Source: Aquicella siphonis (GTDB lineage Bacteria > Pseudomonadota > Gammaproteobacteria > DSM-16500). Taken from it: a DNA stretch of 64,000 nt. Where the stretch lies: assembly GCF_902459485.1 (NCBI RefSeq), contig NZ_LR699119.1, forward strand, positions 310,001-374,000. The letters are read 5' to 3'. The position numbers and the translations under genes were made by a program. Shown piece by piece: positions 16,688 through 26,055 of this stretch. Position 1 is the first letter of the stretch; each line of letters begins with the position of its first letter. The notes beneath the pieces were generated by a model. It made no database searches and was not told the origin of the DNA. It saw nothing but the letters and a program-made list of their open reading frames with translations.

Positions 16688-17881
16688 ATGAATTTCAAAT
16701 TACTGGGCAGTATCCTGCTGATCGTGGGTACCTCAATCGGCGCTGGCATGCTGGCGCTTCCCATCGCGACAGCGCAGCTGGGATTCATGGGTTCGATCAT
16801 ACTCTTGCTGGTCTGCTGGTTTGTCATGACTGCGGGAGCTTTTTTGTTATTGGAAGTCAATTTGTGGATGCCTTCTAACAGCAATCTCAATACCATGGCA
16901 AGGGCAACCATAGGTCCGATAGGGCAAATTGTCTCCTGGCTCGCGTTTTTACTTTTGCTTTACTCTCTTTTGTGCGCATATATCGGCGGCGGCAGTGACT
17001 TGTTCCATAATCTGCTGGCGGCAGCTGGCATATCGATCCCGCGCTGGGCGTCGTCTCTGATATTTACTTCCATATTTGGCTCAGTGGTTTATCTGGGTAT
17101 TAAATCCGTTGATTATGTCAACCGGGGATTGATGTTTGTGAAGTTCAGCGCTTATTTTCTGTTGGTTATTCTGTTGATGCCGCTGGTTTCATCCGCCAAG
17201 CTCGCCGCAGGCCAGATTCAGAATATCACGTCGGCTTCGGCGATGACTGTTACCATCACTTCGTTCGGTTACGCTGCGATTGTTCCCAGTCTGCGTATCT
17301 ATTTCGCCGGCGATGTCCGCGGTCTGAAGAAAGCCATATTCATAGGCAGCCTCATACCGCTGGTGTGTTATATCCTCTGGGACATGGCCATTATGGGAGT
17401 GGTTCCCTTGGAAGGTATTCATGGATTGGGCGCGATATTGAAATCGCAGAATTCTACGAGTGATCTGGTGAAAACCTTGAGCGCCGCCGCCGCGCAGCCG
17501 TCGGTCACGTTATTCGCGCAATTATTTACTTCGATTTGCGTACTGACTTCCTTTTTGGGGGTGTCGTTATGCCTGAATGACTTTTGGGCTGATGCATTGC
17601 AGATGGAAAAAAAGGGAAGAAACAATCTGATTATCAATGCGGCCACCTTTCTTCCGCCGCTGGTCACCGTGTTGTTTTTCCCGGGTGTTTTTATCCGTGC
17701 GATCGAATACGCAGGAATTTACTGCATCATTCTGCTCATTCTACTGCCTGCGTGGATGGTCTGGGTCGGCCGTTATCGGAAAAAAATCTCTAATGGATTT
17801 ATGGTTCCGGGCGGAAAATTTCTGCTGGTTTTGCTGGCGGTGTTTTCCTTTGTGATGATGATAAAAGGGCTGCAGGGATAA
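16688..17881 (+). CDS. Aromatic amino acid permease, TyrP/HAAAP family (copy 1)
   Basis: 397 residues, about 11 membrane helices across the length. The first helix carries the family motif G-T-S-I-G-A-G-M-L-A-L-P, with P-I-A-T-A-Q-L-G-F following. Members are proton-driven inner-membrane importers of Tyr, Trp or Phe; the substrate of this copy cannot be fixed from sequence. GAGG lies 10 bases before the ATG. The next gene (18177) is a close paralogue with the same start, G-x-x-L-L-x-V-G-T and V-D-Y-V-N-R-G-L-M-F, so this is a tandem duplication. Each copy has its own promoter-like site and long leader, arguing against a simple operon. Confidence 0.9.
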   Translation: MNFKLLGSILLIVGTSIGAGMLALPIATAQLGFMGSIILLLVCWFVMTAGAFLLLEVNLWMPSNSNLNTMARATIGPIGQIVSWLAFLLLLYSLLCAYIGGGSDLFHNLLAAAGISIPRWASSLIFTSIFGSVVYLGIKSVDYVNRGLMFVKFSAYFLLVILLMPLVSSAKLAAGQIQNITSASAMTVTITSFGYAAIVPSLRIYFAGDVRGLKKAIFIGSLIPLVCYILWDMAIMGVVPLEGIHGLGAILKSQNSTSDLVKTLSAAAAQPSVTLFAQLFTSICVLTSFLGVSLCLNDFWADALQMEKKGRNNLIINAATFLPPLVTVLFFPGVFIRAIEYAGIYCIILLILLPAWMVWVGRYRKKISNGFMVPGGKFLLVLLAVFSFVMMIKGLQG

Positions 17882-17904
17882 TGGACTGGGCGACCGGCCG
17901 CATT

Positions 17905-17933
17905 TTGACAATTGTATAAAATTTTTATAGCAT
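17905..17933 (+). promoter_or_regulatory. Candidate sigma-70 promoter for the second TyrP-like gene
   Basis: Exact TTGACA at 17905-17910, 17-base spacer, TAGCAT at 17928-17933 (4 of 6 matches to TATAAT). The resulting leader would be about 235 bases before ATG 18177. Confidence 0.45.
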
Positions 17934-17970
17934 GGGAAATTGCGGTTATTTCATGAAAATACATAAAAGT

Positions 17971-18010
17971 CTGGACCGCCAGAAGAGTTGTTCTTCTCTC
18001 ATAAATCCAG
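17971..18010 (+). promoter_or_regulatory. Two-tier stem-loop in the leader of the second TyrP-like gene
   Basis: CTGGA (17971-17975) pairs with TCCAG (18006-18010), and inside it AGAAGA (17981-17986) pairs with TCTTCT (17992-17997) around a GTTGT loop. It lies just downstream of the predicted transcription start and has no T-run, so it looks like a leader structure rather than a terminator. Confidence 0.35.
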
Positions 18011-18176
18011 TTGAACGGTCATTGCATATCATGCCGCGCCGTCAGGGTTAAAACGGAATAATTTAATTTTATTTATCAATAGATTAATGATGTCCTCGCC
18101 CGCATGGTCAGATAGTGTTAAGTATTGATCGTTAAGATGTTGGATAGGCGTTTATCACATACTTGAGGATTCTGGA

Positions 18177-19454
18177 ATGAATTCAAAATTGTTAGGCGGT
18201 ATTTTGTTAGTGGTGGGCACGACAATCGGTGCGGGCATGCTGGCATTGCCGGTTGCCACGGCCCAGCTCGGATTCTGGGGATCAACGGTGTTGCTGTTTG
18301 CGTGCTGGGGTGTGATGACCGCGTGTGCCTTTTTATTTCTGGAAGTGAATCTCTGGCTTCCCCCGAACAGTAATCTTGTCTCCATGGCGGGCGCCACATT
18401 AGGGAAGGGCGGACAGGCCGTCGCCTGGGTTGTTTATCTGGTGCTCTTGTATTCCATTATATGTGCTTACATCGCCGGAGGCGGCGATCTGTTTCATTAT
18501 ATCCTCGCGACCAGTGGAATCCAGATTCCCCTTTCACTGGCGTCCTTGTTGTTTACGGTTTTATTTGGAGCGGTGGTTTACATGGGAATACGGTCGGTTG
18601 ATTATGTAAACCGCGGCCTCATGTTCGGAAAGCTGGGTGCATTGCTGCTGCTGATCTGTCTGGTGCTGCCTTTTGTCAGTTCCGTGAATCTTTCCAGTGG
18701 TGAATTCAAGAATATTGTTGCGCCTTCCAGTTTGACGGTAACGGCGGTGTCATTTGGCTGTCTGATGATTATTCCCAGCTTGCGCACGTATTTTGGCGAA
18801 GACGTCAAGACGTTGCGTAAAGCCATTCTGATAGGCACGCTAATACCCTTGATCTGTTATATCACCTGGGACATGGTCATTATGGGTGTCATTCCCCTGG
18901 ACGGTACGCCTGGATTAAGGGCCATGCTGCATTCAAACAGTACCAACAGCGATCTGGTGTCCGCGCTGACAACCATTCTGCAAAAAGATAATGTGACTGT
19001 CATTGCCAAGTTTTTTACTTCCATCTGCATGGCGACGTCCTTTTTAAGTGTTTCACTGAGTTTGTCAGATTTTTTGTCTGACGGCTTCAAAGTCAAGAAG
19101 CAAGGTATCGTAGGCAATGCGATTGTCATGGGGGCCACGTTCGGACCCCCTATTGCCCTGGTTCTGTTTTACCCCAATGCTTTTATGCTTGGCCTGGAAT
19201 TTGCCGGAATCAGCGTCTTTATCCTGATGATATTGCTGCCGCCGTTAATGACATGGGCTGGGCGCTACCAAAAGGATTTTGCCCGCGCGGGTTACCGGGT
19301 GCCGGCAAACAAGGCATTACTGGCGCTGCTGGTGATTTTTGCCGCTATCATGCTGCTGATTTCCGGTAAGTGGGGAATTGCGGCGCTGCTTCTTATCATC
19401 GCGACACTCACGGTAGGTTACATTACCGAGAAGACGACACAAAAAGCTGTTTGA
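18177..19454 (+). CDS. Aromatic amino acid permease, TyrP/HAAAP family (copy 2)
   Basis: 425 residues, about 11-12 membrane helices. It has the same opening motif as copy 1 (G-T-T-I-G-A-G-M-L-A-L-P, then V-A-T-A-Q-L-G-F-W-G) and shares V-D-Y-V-N-R-G-L-M-F, P-S-L-R-T-Y-F-x-x-D-V and I-T-W-D-M-V-I-M-G-V-I-P-L with it. It is 28 residues longer, adding a final helix and a T-V-G-Y-I-T-E-K-T-T-Q tail. A proton-coupled importer of an aromatic amino acid is the likely role. GAGG lies before the ATG. The paralogues have clearly diverged, so the duplication is not recent and the substrates may differ. Confidence 0.9.
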   Translation: MNSKLLGGILLVVGTTIGAGMLALPVATAQLGFWGSTVLLFACWGVMTACAFLFLEVNLWLPPNSNLVSMAGATLGKGGQAVAWVVYLVLLYSIICAYIAGGGDLFHYILATSGIQIPLSLASLLFTVLFGAVVYMGIRSVDYVNRGLMFGKLGALLLLICLVLPFVSSVNLSSGEFKNIVAPSSLTVTAVSFGCLMIIPSLRTYFGEDVKTLRKAILIGTLIPLICYITWDMVIMGVIPLDGTPGLRAMLHSNSTNSDLVSALTTILQKDNVTVIAKFFTSICMATSFLSVSLSLSDFLSDGFKVKKQGIVGNAIVMGATFGPPIALVLFYPNAFMLGLEFAGISVFILMILLPPLMTWAGRYQKDFARAGYRVPANKALLALLVIFAAIMLLISGKWGIAALLLIIATLTVGYITEKTTQKAV

Positions 19455-19464
19455 GCCGGTCTCA

Positions 19465-19507
19465 GACCCATCTTCCATCTTGCTGGATAAACACGCGAAG
19501 ATGGGTC
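19465..19507 (+). terminator. Stem-loop after the second permease
   Basis: GACCCATCTTC (19465-19475) pairs exactly with GAAGATGGGTC (19497-19507), an 11-bp stem with a 21-base loop, starting 10 bases past the stop. No T-run follows, so it may act as a Rho-assisted end or protect the 3' end of the mRNA. Confidence 0.45.
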
Positions 19508-19687
19508 GGCATGCGGCTGTCTTTACAGCGTTATTCCTGTTTTTCTACCCTTTCGTTTAAATTCATTCTGGCTGACACTGTCTGATGAGAGTCCTCTCTC
19601 TTGTTTCAGCGGTTGCGTCATTTATTTGTTAGAATGACAATAGAGGCTGTTTCCGGATTTACCATCTTTCCAGACAAGGATGTAATT

Positions 19688-21184
19688 ATGCAATCCATCA
19701 AGACGCCGATTTATCAAGCCCGGCAGATCCGTGAAATTGAAAATCTTGCTCAGCAAAAGTTTGGCGTCACCGGGCATGTTTTGATGCAGCGCGCTGGCAA
19801 GGCGGCATTTGATTTTTTACACCGGCGCTGGCCGCAGGCGCATAAAGTGGCGGTATTTTGCGGCAGCGGTAATAACGGCGGCGATGGTTATGTGCTCGCG
19901 CTGAATGCGCAAGAACGCGGCCTGGATGTGTCGGTCTGGCAGGTTGGCAGCCACGATAATATGAAAGAAGAAGCAAAACAGGCCTTGGATGCCTGCAGAC
20001 ATGCGCAAGTGCCGATGAGCCGTTTTGATGACAAAGTCAATTTGCAGCATCCTGATGTGGTGGTGGATGCGATCTGCGGCATAGGCGCGCATGAAAATTT
20101 GCGTGAAGAAGTGATAGCCGCGGTCAGAAAAATTCATAAGGCACAAGTGCCGGTGCTTGCCATCGATATGCCTACCGGTGTGGAGGCGGATACCGGACGC
20201 ATTCTGGGCGCAGCGGTTCATGCAACGGCAACGATTACTTTTATCGGTTTAAAACTGGGTTTGCTGACCGGCAGCGGCATAGCGAATGCGGGCGATCTGG
20301 TTTGTCATGATTTGCAGCTTCCCTCTGATTTGCTCTCATCCATCGATCCGGTTGCCGAAAAAATTCACTTGAGTGCTTATCACGCGCTGCTCAAATCCCG
20401 GCCGCGTGACTGGCACAAGGGATTATCCGGCCATGTGCTGGTGATAGGGGGTGACGAGGGTTATTCCGGCGCACCGCGCATGGCTGCGGAAGCGGCGCTG
20501 CGAGTGGGCGCGGGCCTTGTGACTATCGTGACGAGGCTTGAGCATGCGGCTATGCTGAATATCTCGCGGCCTGAAATCATGTGCCGCGGCGTTTCCAGCC
20601 CGGAGGAGATGGATAGGCTCATTGCCCGTGCTGATCTGGCGGTCCTGGGTCCCGGCCTGGGGCAATCGCAATGGTCCAGATCATTATGGGAGTATGTTCT
20701 CAAGCAAAATCTCCCGCTAGTGGTGGATGCGGATGGGTTGAATTTACTTTCACAGTCCGCGCGATTTAATGAGAACTGGGTATTGACCCCCCATCCGGGT
20801 GAGGCGGCGCGTCTGACAGGCGTAACCGTCCAGGAAGTCCAGTCTGACCGGCTGGCGTGCATCAGGGAACTAGGCCGCCGCTATGGCGGGACCTGTGTGT
20901 TAAAGGGAGCGGGCAGCCTGGTATGCGCGCCCGGTTCTCTCGTCGCCTTGTGTGATAAAGGTAATCCGGGCATGGCGTCTGCCGGCATGGGAGATATCCT
21001 GAGCGGCGTCATAGGCGGGTTGATTGCTCAAGGCATTCCAATGGGCGAGGCGGCAAAACTGGGTGTCTGCATGCATGCGATGGCTGGCGATCTGGCCGCG
21101 AAAGACGGCGAGCGCGGGATGATTGCAACCGACTTGCTGCCATATCTGCGCCGTCTATGCAATCCGGTGCAGCCGCATCTGTGA
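19688..21184 (+). CDS. nnr: Bifunctional NAD(P)H-hydrate epimerase / ADP-dependent dehydratase
   Basis: 498 residues from ATG 19688 (AAGGATG upstream); a longer in-frame extension to 19601 lacks family similarity. It repairs hydrated NADH and NADPH. Residues 1-215 are the YjeF N-terminal epimerase (G-S-G-N-N-G-G-D-G-Y, D-A-I-C-G-I-G, D-M-P-T-G-V). Residues 225-495 are the ribokinase-like dehydratase (V-I-G-G-D-E-G-Y-S-G-A-P, V-V-D-A-D-G-L-N, L-T-P-H-P-G-E-A-A-R-L, and the catalytic N-P-G-M-A-S-A-G-M-G-D). It is followed by tsaE, as in E. coli (yjeF-tsaE-amiB-mutL-miaA); the whole order is kept here. Confidence 0.96.
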   Translation: MQSIKTPIYQARQIREIENLAQQKFGVTGHVLMQRAGKAAFDFLHRRWPQAHKVAVFCGSGNNGGDGYVLALNAQERGLDVSVWQVGSHDNMKEEAKQALDACRHAQVPMSRFDDKVNLQHPDVVVDAICGIGAHENLREEVIAAVRKIHKAQVPVLAIDMPTGVEADTGRILGAAVHATATITFIGLKLGLLTGSGIANAGDLVCHDLQLPSDLLSSIDPVAEKIHLSAYHALLKSRPRDWHKGLSGHVLVIGGDEGYSGAPRMAAEAALRVGAGLVTIVTRLEHAAMLNISRPEIMCRGVSSPEEMDRLIARADLAVLGPGLGQSQWSRSLWEYVLKQNLPLVVDADGLNLLSQSARFNENWVLTPHPGEAARLTGVTVQEVQSDRLACIRELGRRYGGTCVLKGAGSLVCAPGSLVALCDKGNPGMASAGMGDILSGVIGGLIAQGIPMGEAAKLGVCMHAMAGDLAAKDGERGMIATDLLPYLRRLCNPVQPHL

Positions 21185-21315
21185 TATCACGCCCGGAACA
21201 AGCCCGTCCGAGGTGCGCCGGAATGATAACCTGGTACTGAAGGACATCTGGCCGCTGGCTGTCATTTGTATGCAGAGAATATTCAGCATGAATGTTCTGT
21301 GATAACTTACCTTCC

Positions 21316-21780
21316 ATGAATAAGCACATCCGTTTTACAACGCACTTAACCAACGAAGGCGCGACACTCGCGTTTGGCGTCAGGCTTGCGCAAGCTGTCA
21401 AAAGCGGTGTGATACTTTACCTGGATGGGCAGCTGGGCGCCGGAAAAACCACGCTCACGCGCGGATTTCTCCGGGGCCTGGGCTATCAGGGCAAGGTGAA
21501 AAGTCCCACATTTACTCTGGTAGAGCCTTATGAGGTATCGGGGAAAAAAATATTTCATTTTGATTTTTATCGATTGGATCATCCCGAAGAACTCATGCAT
21601 ATCGGCATCGCGGAGTATTTCGATCCTGGCTCCGTGTGCCTGATTGAATGGCCGGAAAAAGGTTATCCTGTATTGCCGGAGGCGGACCTGATCTGTCATA
21701 TCGCGATTGAGCCGGAAGGAAGAAGTTTGAGGCTTGAAGCCCGTTCACAGCGCGGTGATGAGATTTTAAAATTGTTGTAA
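21316..21780 (+). CDS. tsaE: tRNA threonylcarbamoylation ATPase
   Basis: 154 residues from ATG 21316; an upstream in-frame ATG at 21292 would add eight residues and cannot be excluded because neither has a strong ribosome site. The P-loop is clear (G-Q-L-G-A-G-K-T-T-L), followed by G-K-V-K-S-P-T-F-T-L-V and the F-H-F-D-F-Y-R-L segment, then C-L-I-E-W-P-E-K. TsaE binds the TsaB-TsaD pair and hydrolyses ATP to reset the t6A machinery. TsaD is at 11938 in this window. Gene order nnr-tsaE-amiC-mutL-miaA suggests one transcription unit. Confidence 0.95.
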   Translation: MNKHIRFTTHLTNEGATLAFGVRLAQAVKSGVILYLDGQLGAGKTTLTRGFLRGLGYQGKVKSPTFTLVEPYEVSGKKIFHFDFYRLDHPEELMHIGIAEYFDPGSVCLIEWPEKGYPVLPEADLICHIAIEPEGRSLRLEARSQRGDEILKLL

Positions 21781-21791
21781 GGGAATGGTTC

Positions 21792-23081
21792 ATGAGGCGC
21801 ATGACTCTCGCATTACTTATGGTGTGGCTGCCGTTTACGCTGCTCGCAGCCGAGCCGGTTTATCTTCTGGGCCTTCTGATCAAGCCGTCGCAAACCGTTT
21901 CGCATTTTACCTTTACTCTCAGTCGAAAAACCTATGGCCGTGTGAAATATATTCCCGATCCGGACCGCGTGGAAATTGAATTTGCCGATACTTATCGCAA
22001 CTTCAGCATGCAGGATGCGGTTTTGCATGGTTCAAACGTGAAATCTATCGATTTACAGGATGCGGGGAACGGCACGCTGCGTTTTGTGTTTAATGTCAGC
22101 GGCCCCGCGGATTACGCCGTTCGATTTTTGCCCGCGGAAGAAGACGGGGGCGCACGCTTGCAGCTGGATATTCTTACGGTGAAAAAAACAGCCGCGTCCG
22201 CCGCGCAGCATACCGTCAAGCCTGCTGCGCGTCCGGAATTGCGGCAATTGTTTGAAAAAAGCGTGATGAATTCATTCCATACCTTCACTTCTGAGTTAAG
22301 CAAAAGACAGACGGACGCAGCTGAAACCACTGTTGTCGAGACGAGTGCGCAGCGGCAGGGCACGGAGGCGAAAAAACCGCATACCTTTATTGTGGTCATA
22401 GACGCCGGACATGGAGGCAAGGATTCTGGCGCGCTGGGATCCAGAGGAACAAAAGAAAAAGATATTGTGCTGGGCATTGCAAAAAAACTGGCGAAAAAAA
22501 TCAATGAACAAGCGAACATGCGCGCCGTGCTGACACGCAGCAAAGATTATTTTGTGCCGCTGCGCGAACGGCTGATGCTTGCGCGCCGCGGAAAGGCTGA
22601 TTTGTTCGTCGCTATTCACGCAGATGCTTATTATGAGAATGATGCGACCGGCGCATCTGTCTATGCGTTGTCCCAGCGCGGCGCCAGCAACGAAGCCGCG
22701 CGCTGGCTAGCGCAGCGGGACAATTATTCCGAGCTGGGGGGAGTGGAGCTGGATGCGGTGGCGGATCGCGACCCTGTCCTGCGTTCGGTGCTGCTGGATC
22801 TTGCGCAAACCGCCACCATTCAGGACAGTATCCGTCTGGGTAATAAGGTGCTGGATGCGCTGGATGATGTTTCTTCGCTGCATTACACTCATGTGGAGCG
22901 CGCTCCATTTGTCGTTCTCAAGTCTCCGGATATTCCTTCCGTTCTGGTGGAAACCGGATTTATCACGAATCCAGCTGAAGAAAAACGGCTGGCGGATCCG
23001 GTGTATCAGGACAGGCTTGCCCAGGCCTTGAGCCTGGGGATTTCCCGCTATGTTCAACAATACGCCGTGAAGAGGCAGTAA
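21792..23081 (+). CDS. amiC: N-acetylmuramoyl-L-alanine amidase with AMIN domain
   Basis: 429 residues with an N-terminal signal peptide ([14 protein letters not shown]). Residues 25-120 form a beta-rich AMIN domain, which targets the division site by binding peptidoglycan. Residues 190-425 are the zinc-dependent Amidase_3 domain: [13 protein letters not shown] (zinc His), A-I-H-A-D-A-Y (second His), and [10 protein letters not shown] (catalytic Glu). It cleaves the stem peptide from glycan strands during cell separation. No LysM repeats are seen, so the architecture is closer to AmiC than AmiB, although the locus matches amiB of E. coli. It starts 11 bases after tsaE. Confidence 0.94.
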   Translation: MRRMTLALLMVWLPFTLLAAEPVYLLGLLIKPSQTVSHFTFTLSRKTYGRVKYIPDPDRVEIEFADTYRNFSMQDAVLHGSNVKSIDLQDAGNGTLRFVFNVSGPADYAVRFLPAEEDGGARLQLDILTVKKTAASAAQHTVKPAARPELRQLFEKSVMNSFHTFTSELSKRQTDAAETTVVETSAQRQGTEAKKPHTFIVVIDAGHGGKDSGALGSRGTKEKDIVLGIAKKLAKKINEQANMRAVLTRSKDYFVPLRERLMLARRGKADLFVAIHADAYYENDATGASVYALSQRGASNEAARWLAQRDNYSELGGVELDAVADRDPVLRSVLLDLAQTATIQDSIRLGNKVLDALDDVSSLHYTHVERAPFVVLKSPDIPSVLVETGFITNPAEEKRLADPVYQDRLAQALSLGISRYVQQYAVKRQ

Positions 23082-23196
23082 ACTCCGGGTTTCTACAGTG
23101 ATAAAACCACAGACCGGCGTGCCGGACGGGCATAGGGACTTGACCCGGGAGTCTGCAAATCTTATCGTTAGGCATCCTTGTATAGCGGTGAAACGC

Positions 23197-24972
23197 ATGA
23201 TTAAACGAATCCAAAAGCTGACTCCGCTTCTGGCCAATCAGATTGCGGCCGGCGAAGTCATTGAACGTCCGGCATCTGTGGTCAAGGAACTGGTGGAAAA
23301 CAGCATGGATGCCGGCGCCACCCGGATAGACATCGAGATTGAACAGGGCGGAGCCAGCCTGATACGCGTGCGAGACAATGGCAGCGGCATTCACCATGAA
23401 GATTTGCCGCTGGCGCTGAGCCGTCATGCAACCAGCAAGATACATCGATCCGAGGATCTGGCCAGGATCATGACGCTGGGATTCCGCGGGGAAGCTCTGG
23501 CCAGTGTGGGTTCGGTTTCACGCCTGGTGCTTGCTTCGGCCGTAGATAAAAGCCCCGGCTGGCAAATTGCCGTGGCGGGTGACGGGGAGCCGGAAGTGGC
23601 TCCAGCTGCTCATCCGCGCGGAACCACCGTCGAAGTCCGGGACCTGTTTTTTAATACCCCGGCGCGCCGCAAGTTTTTGCGTGCTGAAAAAACGGAATTC
23701 GATCATATTGATGATTTAATCAAACGGATGGCTTTGGCATCGTTTGAGACCGGATTTACGCTGAAGCACAACCAGCGCCAGGTCAGGCAGTATCATCCTG
23801 CTTCCTCACGCCTGCAGGCGGAAGAGCGTCTGGCGGCGCTCTGCGGCAAGATATTTGTAGAACATGCGCTGCACCTGGATGCCGAGGGTGCAGGCATGCG
23901 TCTTTCCGGCTGGATTGCACTGCCGTCTTTTTCCCGCAGTCAGACTGATTTGCAATATTTTTATGTGAATGGACGTATGGTCAGGGACAAACTGGTCATT
24001 CATGCGCTCAAGCGCGCTTACCATGATGTTCTCTATCGTGACCGGCACCCGGCGTATATTCTTTTTCTGGAGATCTTGTCCACACAGGTGGACGTGAATG
24101 TCCATCCGGCTAAACACGAAGTGCGGTTCCGTGACGGCCGTCTTGTGCATGATTTCATTTCCAGGGCGGTGCATGATGCCCTGGCAAACACGCGTCCTGG
24201 CGATGAGCGCCTAAACGCGGCGCCGCATACCGTATGCGCGCCGTCCGCCGCTCCTGTTTTGAATGAAAGGCCGCAGAGCGTGTCTGCCTGTCATGACAAG
24301 CATGCAGAAGTCATTCAGGAAAAAATGGCGATTTATCAGGCTTTACGCGCCGATGACCCGCCGCCGGCGCCTGCCGGTCACGCTCCTGTTCCTTCACTGG
24401 GTTATGCGCTGGGGCAGCTTCAGGGTATTTACATCCTTGCGGAAAATGACCAGGGCCTGGTGATGGTAGACATGCATGCCGCGCATGAGCGTATCCTGTA
24501 TGAAAAAATGAAGGCGGAACTTTCAGTTCACTCACTTCCGGTACAAGCCCTGCTGGTCCCTCTCACCCTCTCGGTCAGTGAAAGAGAAGCTGATCTGGCG
24601 GATTCAGCGCAAGAACTTTTTGTGAAGCTGGGTTTTAATCTGCAGCGTATTGGCAAGGAAACTTTGGCGTTGCGGGCGGTGCCGCAATTGTTGGCGCACG
24701 GACCGATTGAGCAATTGATACGCGATATTCTTGCGGACCTTCTGGACCAGGGCGCAAGCACGCGCGCGCAGGAAACTATTCACCGGCTGCTGGGAACGCT
24801 GGCTTGCCGCAGTTCCGTGCGCGCGCACCGTAAACTCACGGTTCCGGAAATGAACGCGCTTTTGAGGGATATGGAGAAAACTGAACACAGCGGCCAATGC
24901 AACCATGGTCGTCCGACTTGTGTGCGGCTGTCCATGGATGATCTGGACAAATTATTTATGCGCGGCCGTTGA
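23197..24972 (+). CDS. mutL: DNA mismatch repair protein
   Basis: 591 residues from ATG 23197; the frame runs back to 23098, but [20 protein letters not shown] is the conserved start. It links MutS recognition to downstream nicking. The GHKL ATPase domain is complete: [44 protein letters not shown] linker around 330-400 precedes a C-terminal dimerisation domain. The E. coli-type lack of the D-Q-H-A-x-x-E-R endonuclease motif holds here (D-M-H-A-A-H-E-R is present in place of it), in keeping with gammaproteobacterial MutL paired with MutH, though MutH is not in this window. Confidence 0.96.
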   Translation: MIKRIQKLTPLLANQIAAGEVIERPASVVKELVENSMDAGATRIDIEIEQGGASLIRVRDNGSGIHHEDLPLALSRHATSKIHRSEDLARIMTLGFRGEALASVGSVSRLVLASAVDKSPGWQIAVAGDGEPEVAPAAHPRGTTVEVRDLFFNTPARRKFLRAEKTEFDHIDDLIKRMALASFETGFTLKHNQRQVRQYHPASSRLQAEERLAALCGKIFVEHALHLDAEGAGMRLSGWIALPSFSRSQTDLQYFYVNGRMVRDKLVIHALKRAYHDVLYRDRHPAYILFLEILSTQVDVNVHPAKHEVRFRDGRLVHDFISRAVHDALANTRPGDERLNAAPHTVCAPSAAPVLNERPQSVSACHDKHAEVIQEKMAIYQALRADDPPPAPAGHAPVPSLGYALGQLQGIYILAENDQGLVMVDMHAAHERILYEKMKAELSVHSLPVQALLVPLTLSVSEREADLADSAQELFVKLGFNLQRIGKETLALRAVPQLLAHGPIEQLIRDILADLLDQGASTRAQETIHRLLGTLACRSSVRAHRKLTVPEMNALLRDMEKTEHSGQCNHGRPTCVRLSMDDLDKLFMRGR

Positions 24973-24997
24973 TTCCCGTGTCATTAAAGGACCATGA

Positions 24998-25954
24998 ATG
25001 AGCAGCGATACGGTTCAAAAACCTGTTATCTGTCTGATGGGGCCTACCGCATCGGGCAAGACGCCGCTTGCAATAAAACTGGTTCAGCAGTTTCCCTGTG
25101 AAATTATCAGTGTGGATTCGGCGATGATTTATCGAGGCATGGATATCGGTACCGCCAAGCCGGACAAGGAAACTCTGAGCGCCGCTCCGCATCGTTTGAT
25201 TGATATTCTTGATCCGCGGGAAGCTTATTCTGCGGGACAATTCAGACGTGATGCACTGCGCGAAATCGACGACATACTTGCCGGGAATAAAATTCCCCTG
25301 CTGGTAGGCGGCACAATGATGTATTTCCGCATCTTGTTGCAGGGATTGGCTGAACTGCCGCAGGCCGATCATGCACTGCGGCATGAATTGCAGTCACGCG
25401 CCCGCCAGGAAGGCTGGGAAGCATTGCATGCCTATTTATCCAGTGTGGATCCCGCGGCGGCGCGGCGCATTCATCCGTCTGACAGCCAGCGGATCCAGCG
25501 CGCTCTGGAAGTTTTTCTTCTGACCGGTAAAAACCTGTCTTCCTGGCTGAGGGACCAGACCCGCCCGTTATCCGGATATCATGTTTATCAGCTTGCCCTG
25601 GCGCCGTCAGACCGCTTGCGCCTTCATGAGCGGATCGCATTGCGCTTTGACCAAATGCTTTCATCAGGGTTAGTGGAGGAAGTGCGGCGTTTATTTTTAC
25701 GGACTGATTTGTCTCCGGATTTACCCTCCATGCGTTCGGTCGGCTATCGGCAAATATGGGAATACCTGGCTGGCGACGTGGGTTATGACGACATGCGTGA
25801 AAAAGCTGTCGCGGCGACCCGTCAACTGGCAAAACGCCAAATGACCTGGCTGCGTTCCTGGAACAACCTTGAGTGGCTGGACGCCGAATCCAAAGAAGTT
25901 TTTGATCAGGCGTCGAGGCGCCTTGATAAGATTTCATTAAAAAATTTACCGTGA
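24998..25954 (+). CDS. miaA: tRNA dimethylallyltransferase
   Basis: 318 residues. It adds dimethylallyl to A37 of tRNAs reading UNN codons. The P-loop is G-P-T-A-S-G-K-T-P-L, followed by I-S-V-D-S-A-M-I-Y-R-G-M-D-I-G-T-A-K-P and H-R-L-I-D-I-L-D-P, and then V-G-G-T-M-M-Y-F-R. The C-terminal R-Q-L-A-K-R-Q-M-T-W-L-R motif is complete. AAGGA precedes the ATG. It begins 25 bases after mutL, as in E. coli (mutL-miaA). Hfq, its usual next gene, is not here; an orphan membrane protein follows instead. Confidence 0.97.
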   Translation: MSSDTVQKPVICLMGPTASGKTPLAIKLVQQFPCEIISVDSAMIYRGMDIGTAKPDKETLSAAPHRLIDILDPREAYSAGQFRRDALREIDDILAGNKIPLLVGGTMMYFRILLQGLAELPQADHALRHELQSRARQEGWEALHAYLSSVDPAAARRIHPSDSQRIQRALEVFLLTGKNLSSWLRDQTRPLSGYHVYQLALAPSDRLRLHERIALRFDQMLSSGLVEEVRRLFLRTDLSPDLPSMRSVGYRQIWEYLAGDVGYDDMREKAVAATRQLAKRQMTWLRSWNNLEWLDAESKEVFDQASRRLDKISLKNLP

Positions 25955-26055
25955 ATTTGATTTATAATTAACAAAAGATATCAAACGGATGGCGAGTCTC
26001 GCGTTGTTCGTTAACTTGCGGCGTTTTTTAAGCAAAGAACTGAGAGGACGTAAGC

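Noticed and set aside
16444-16911. A minus-strand frame of 155 codons covering part of the leader and the start of the first permease
   Set aside because: Half of it is antisense to the transporter and no ribosome site precedes it.
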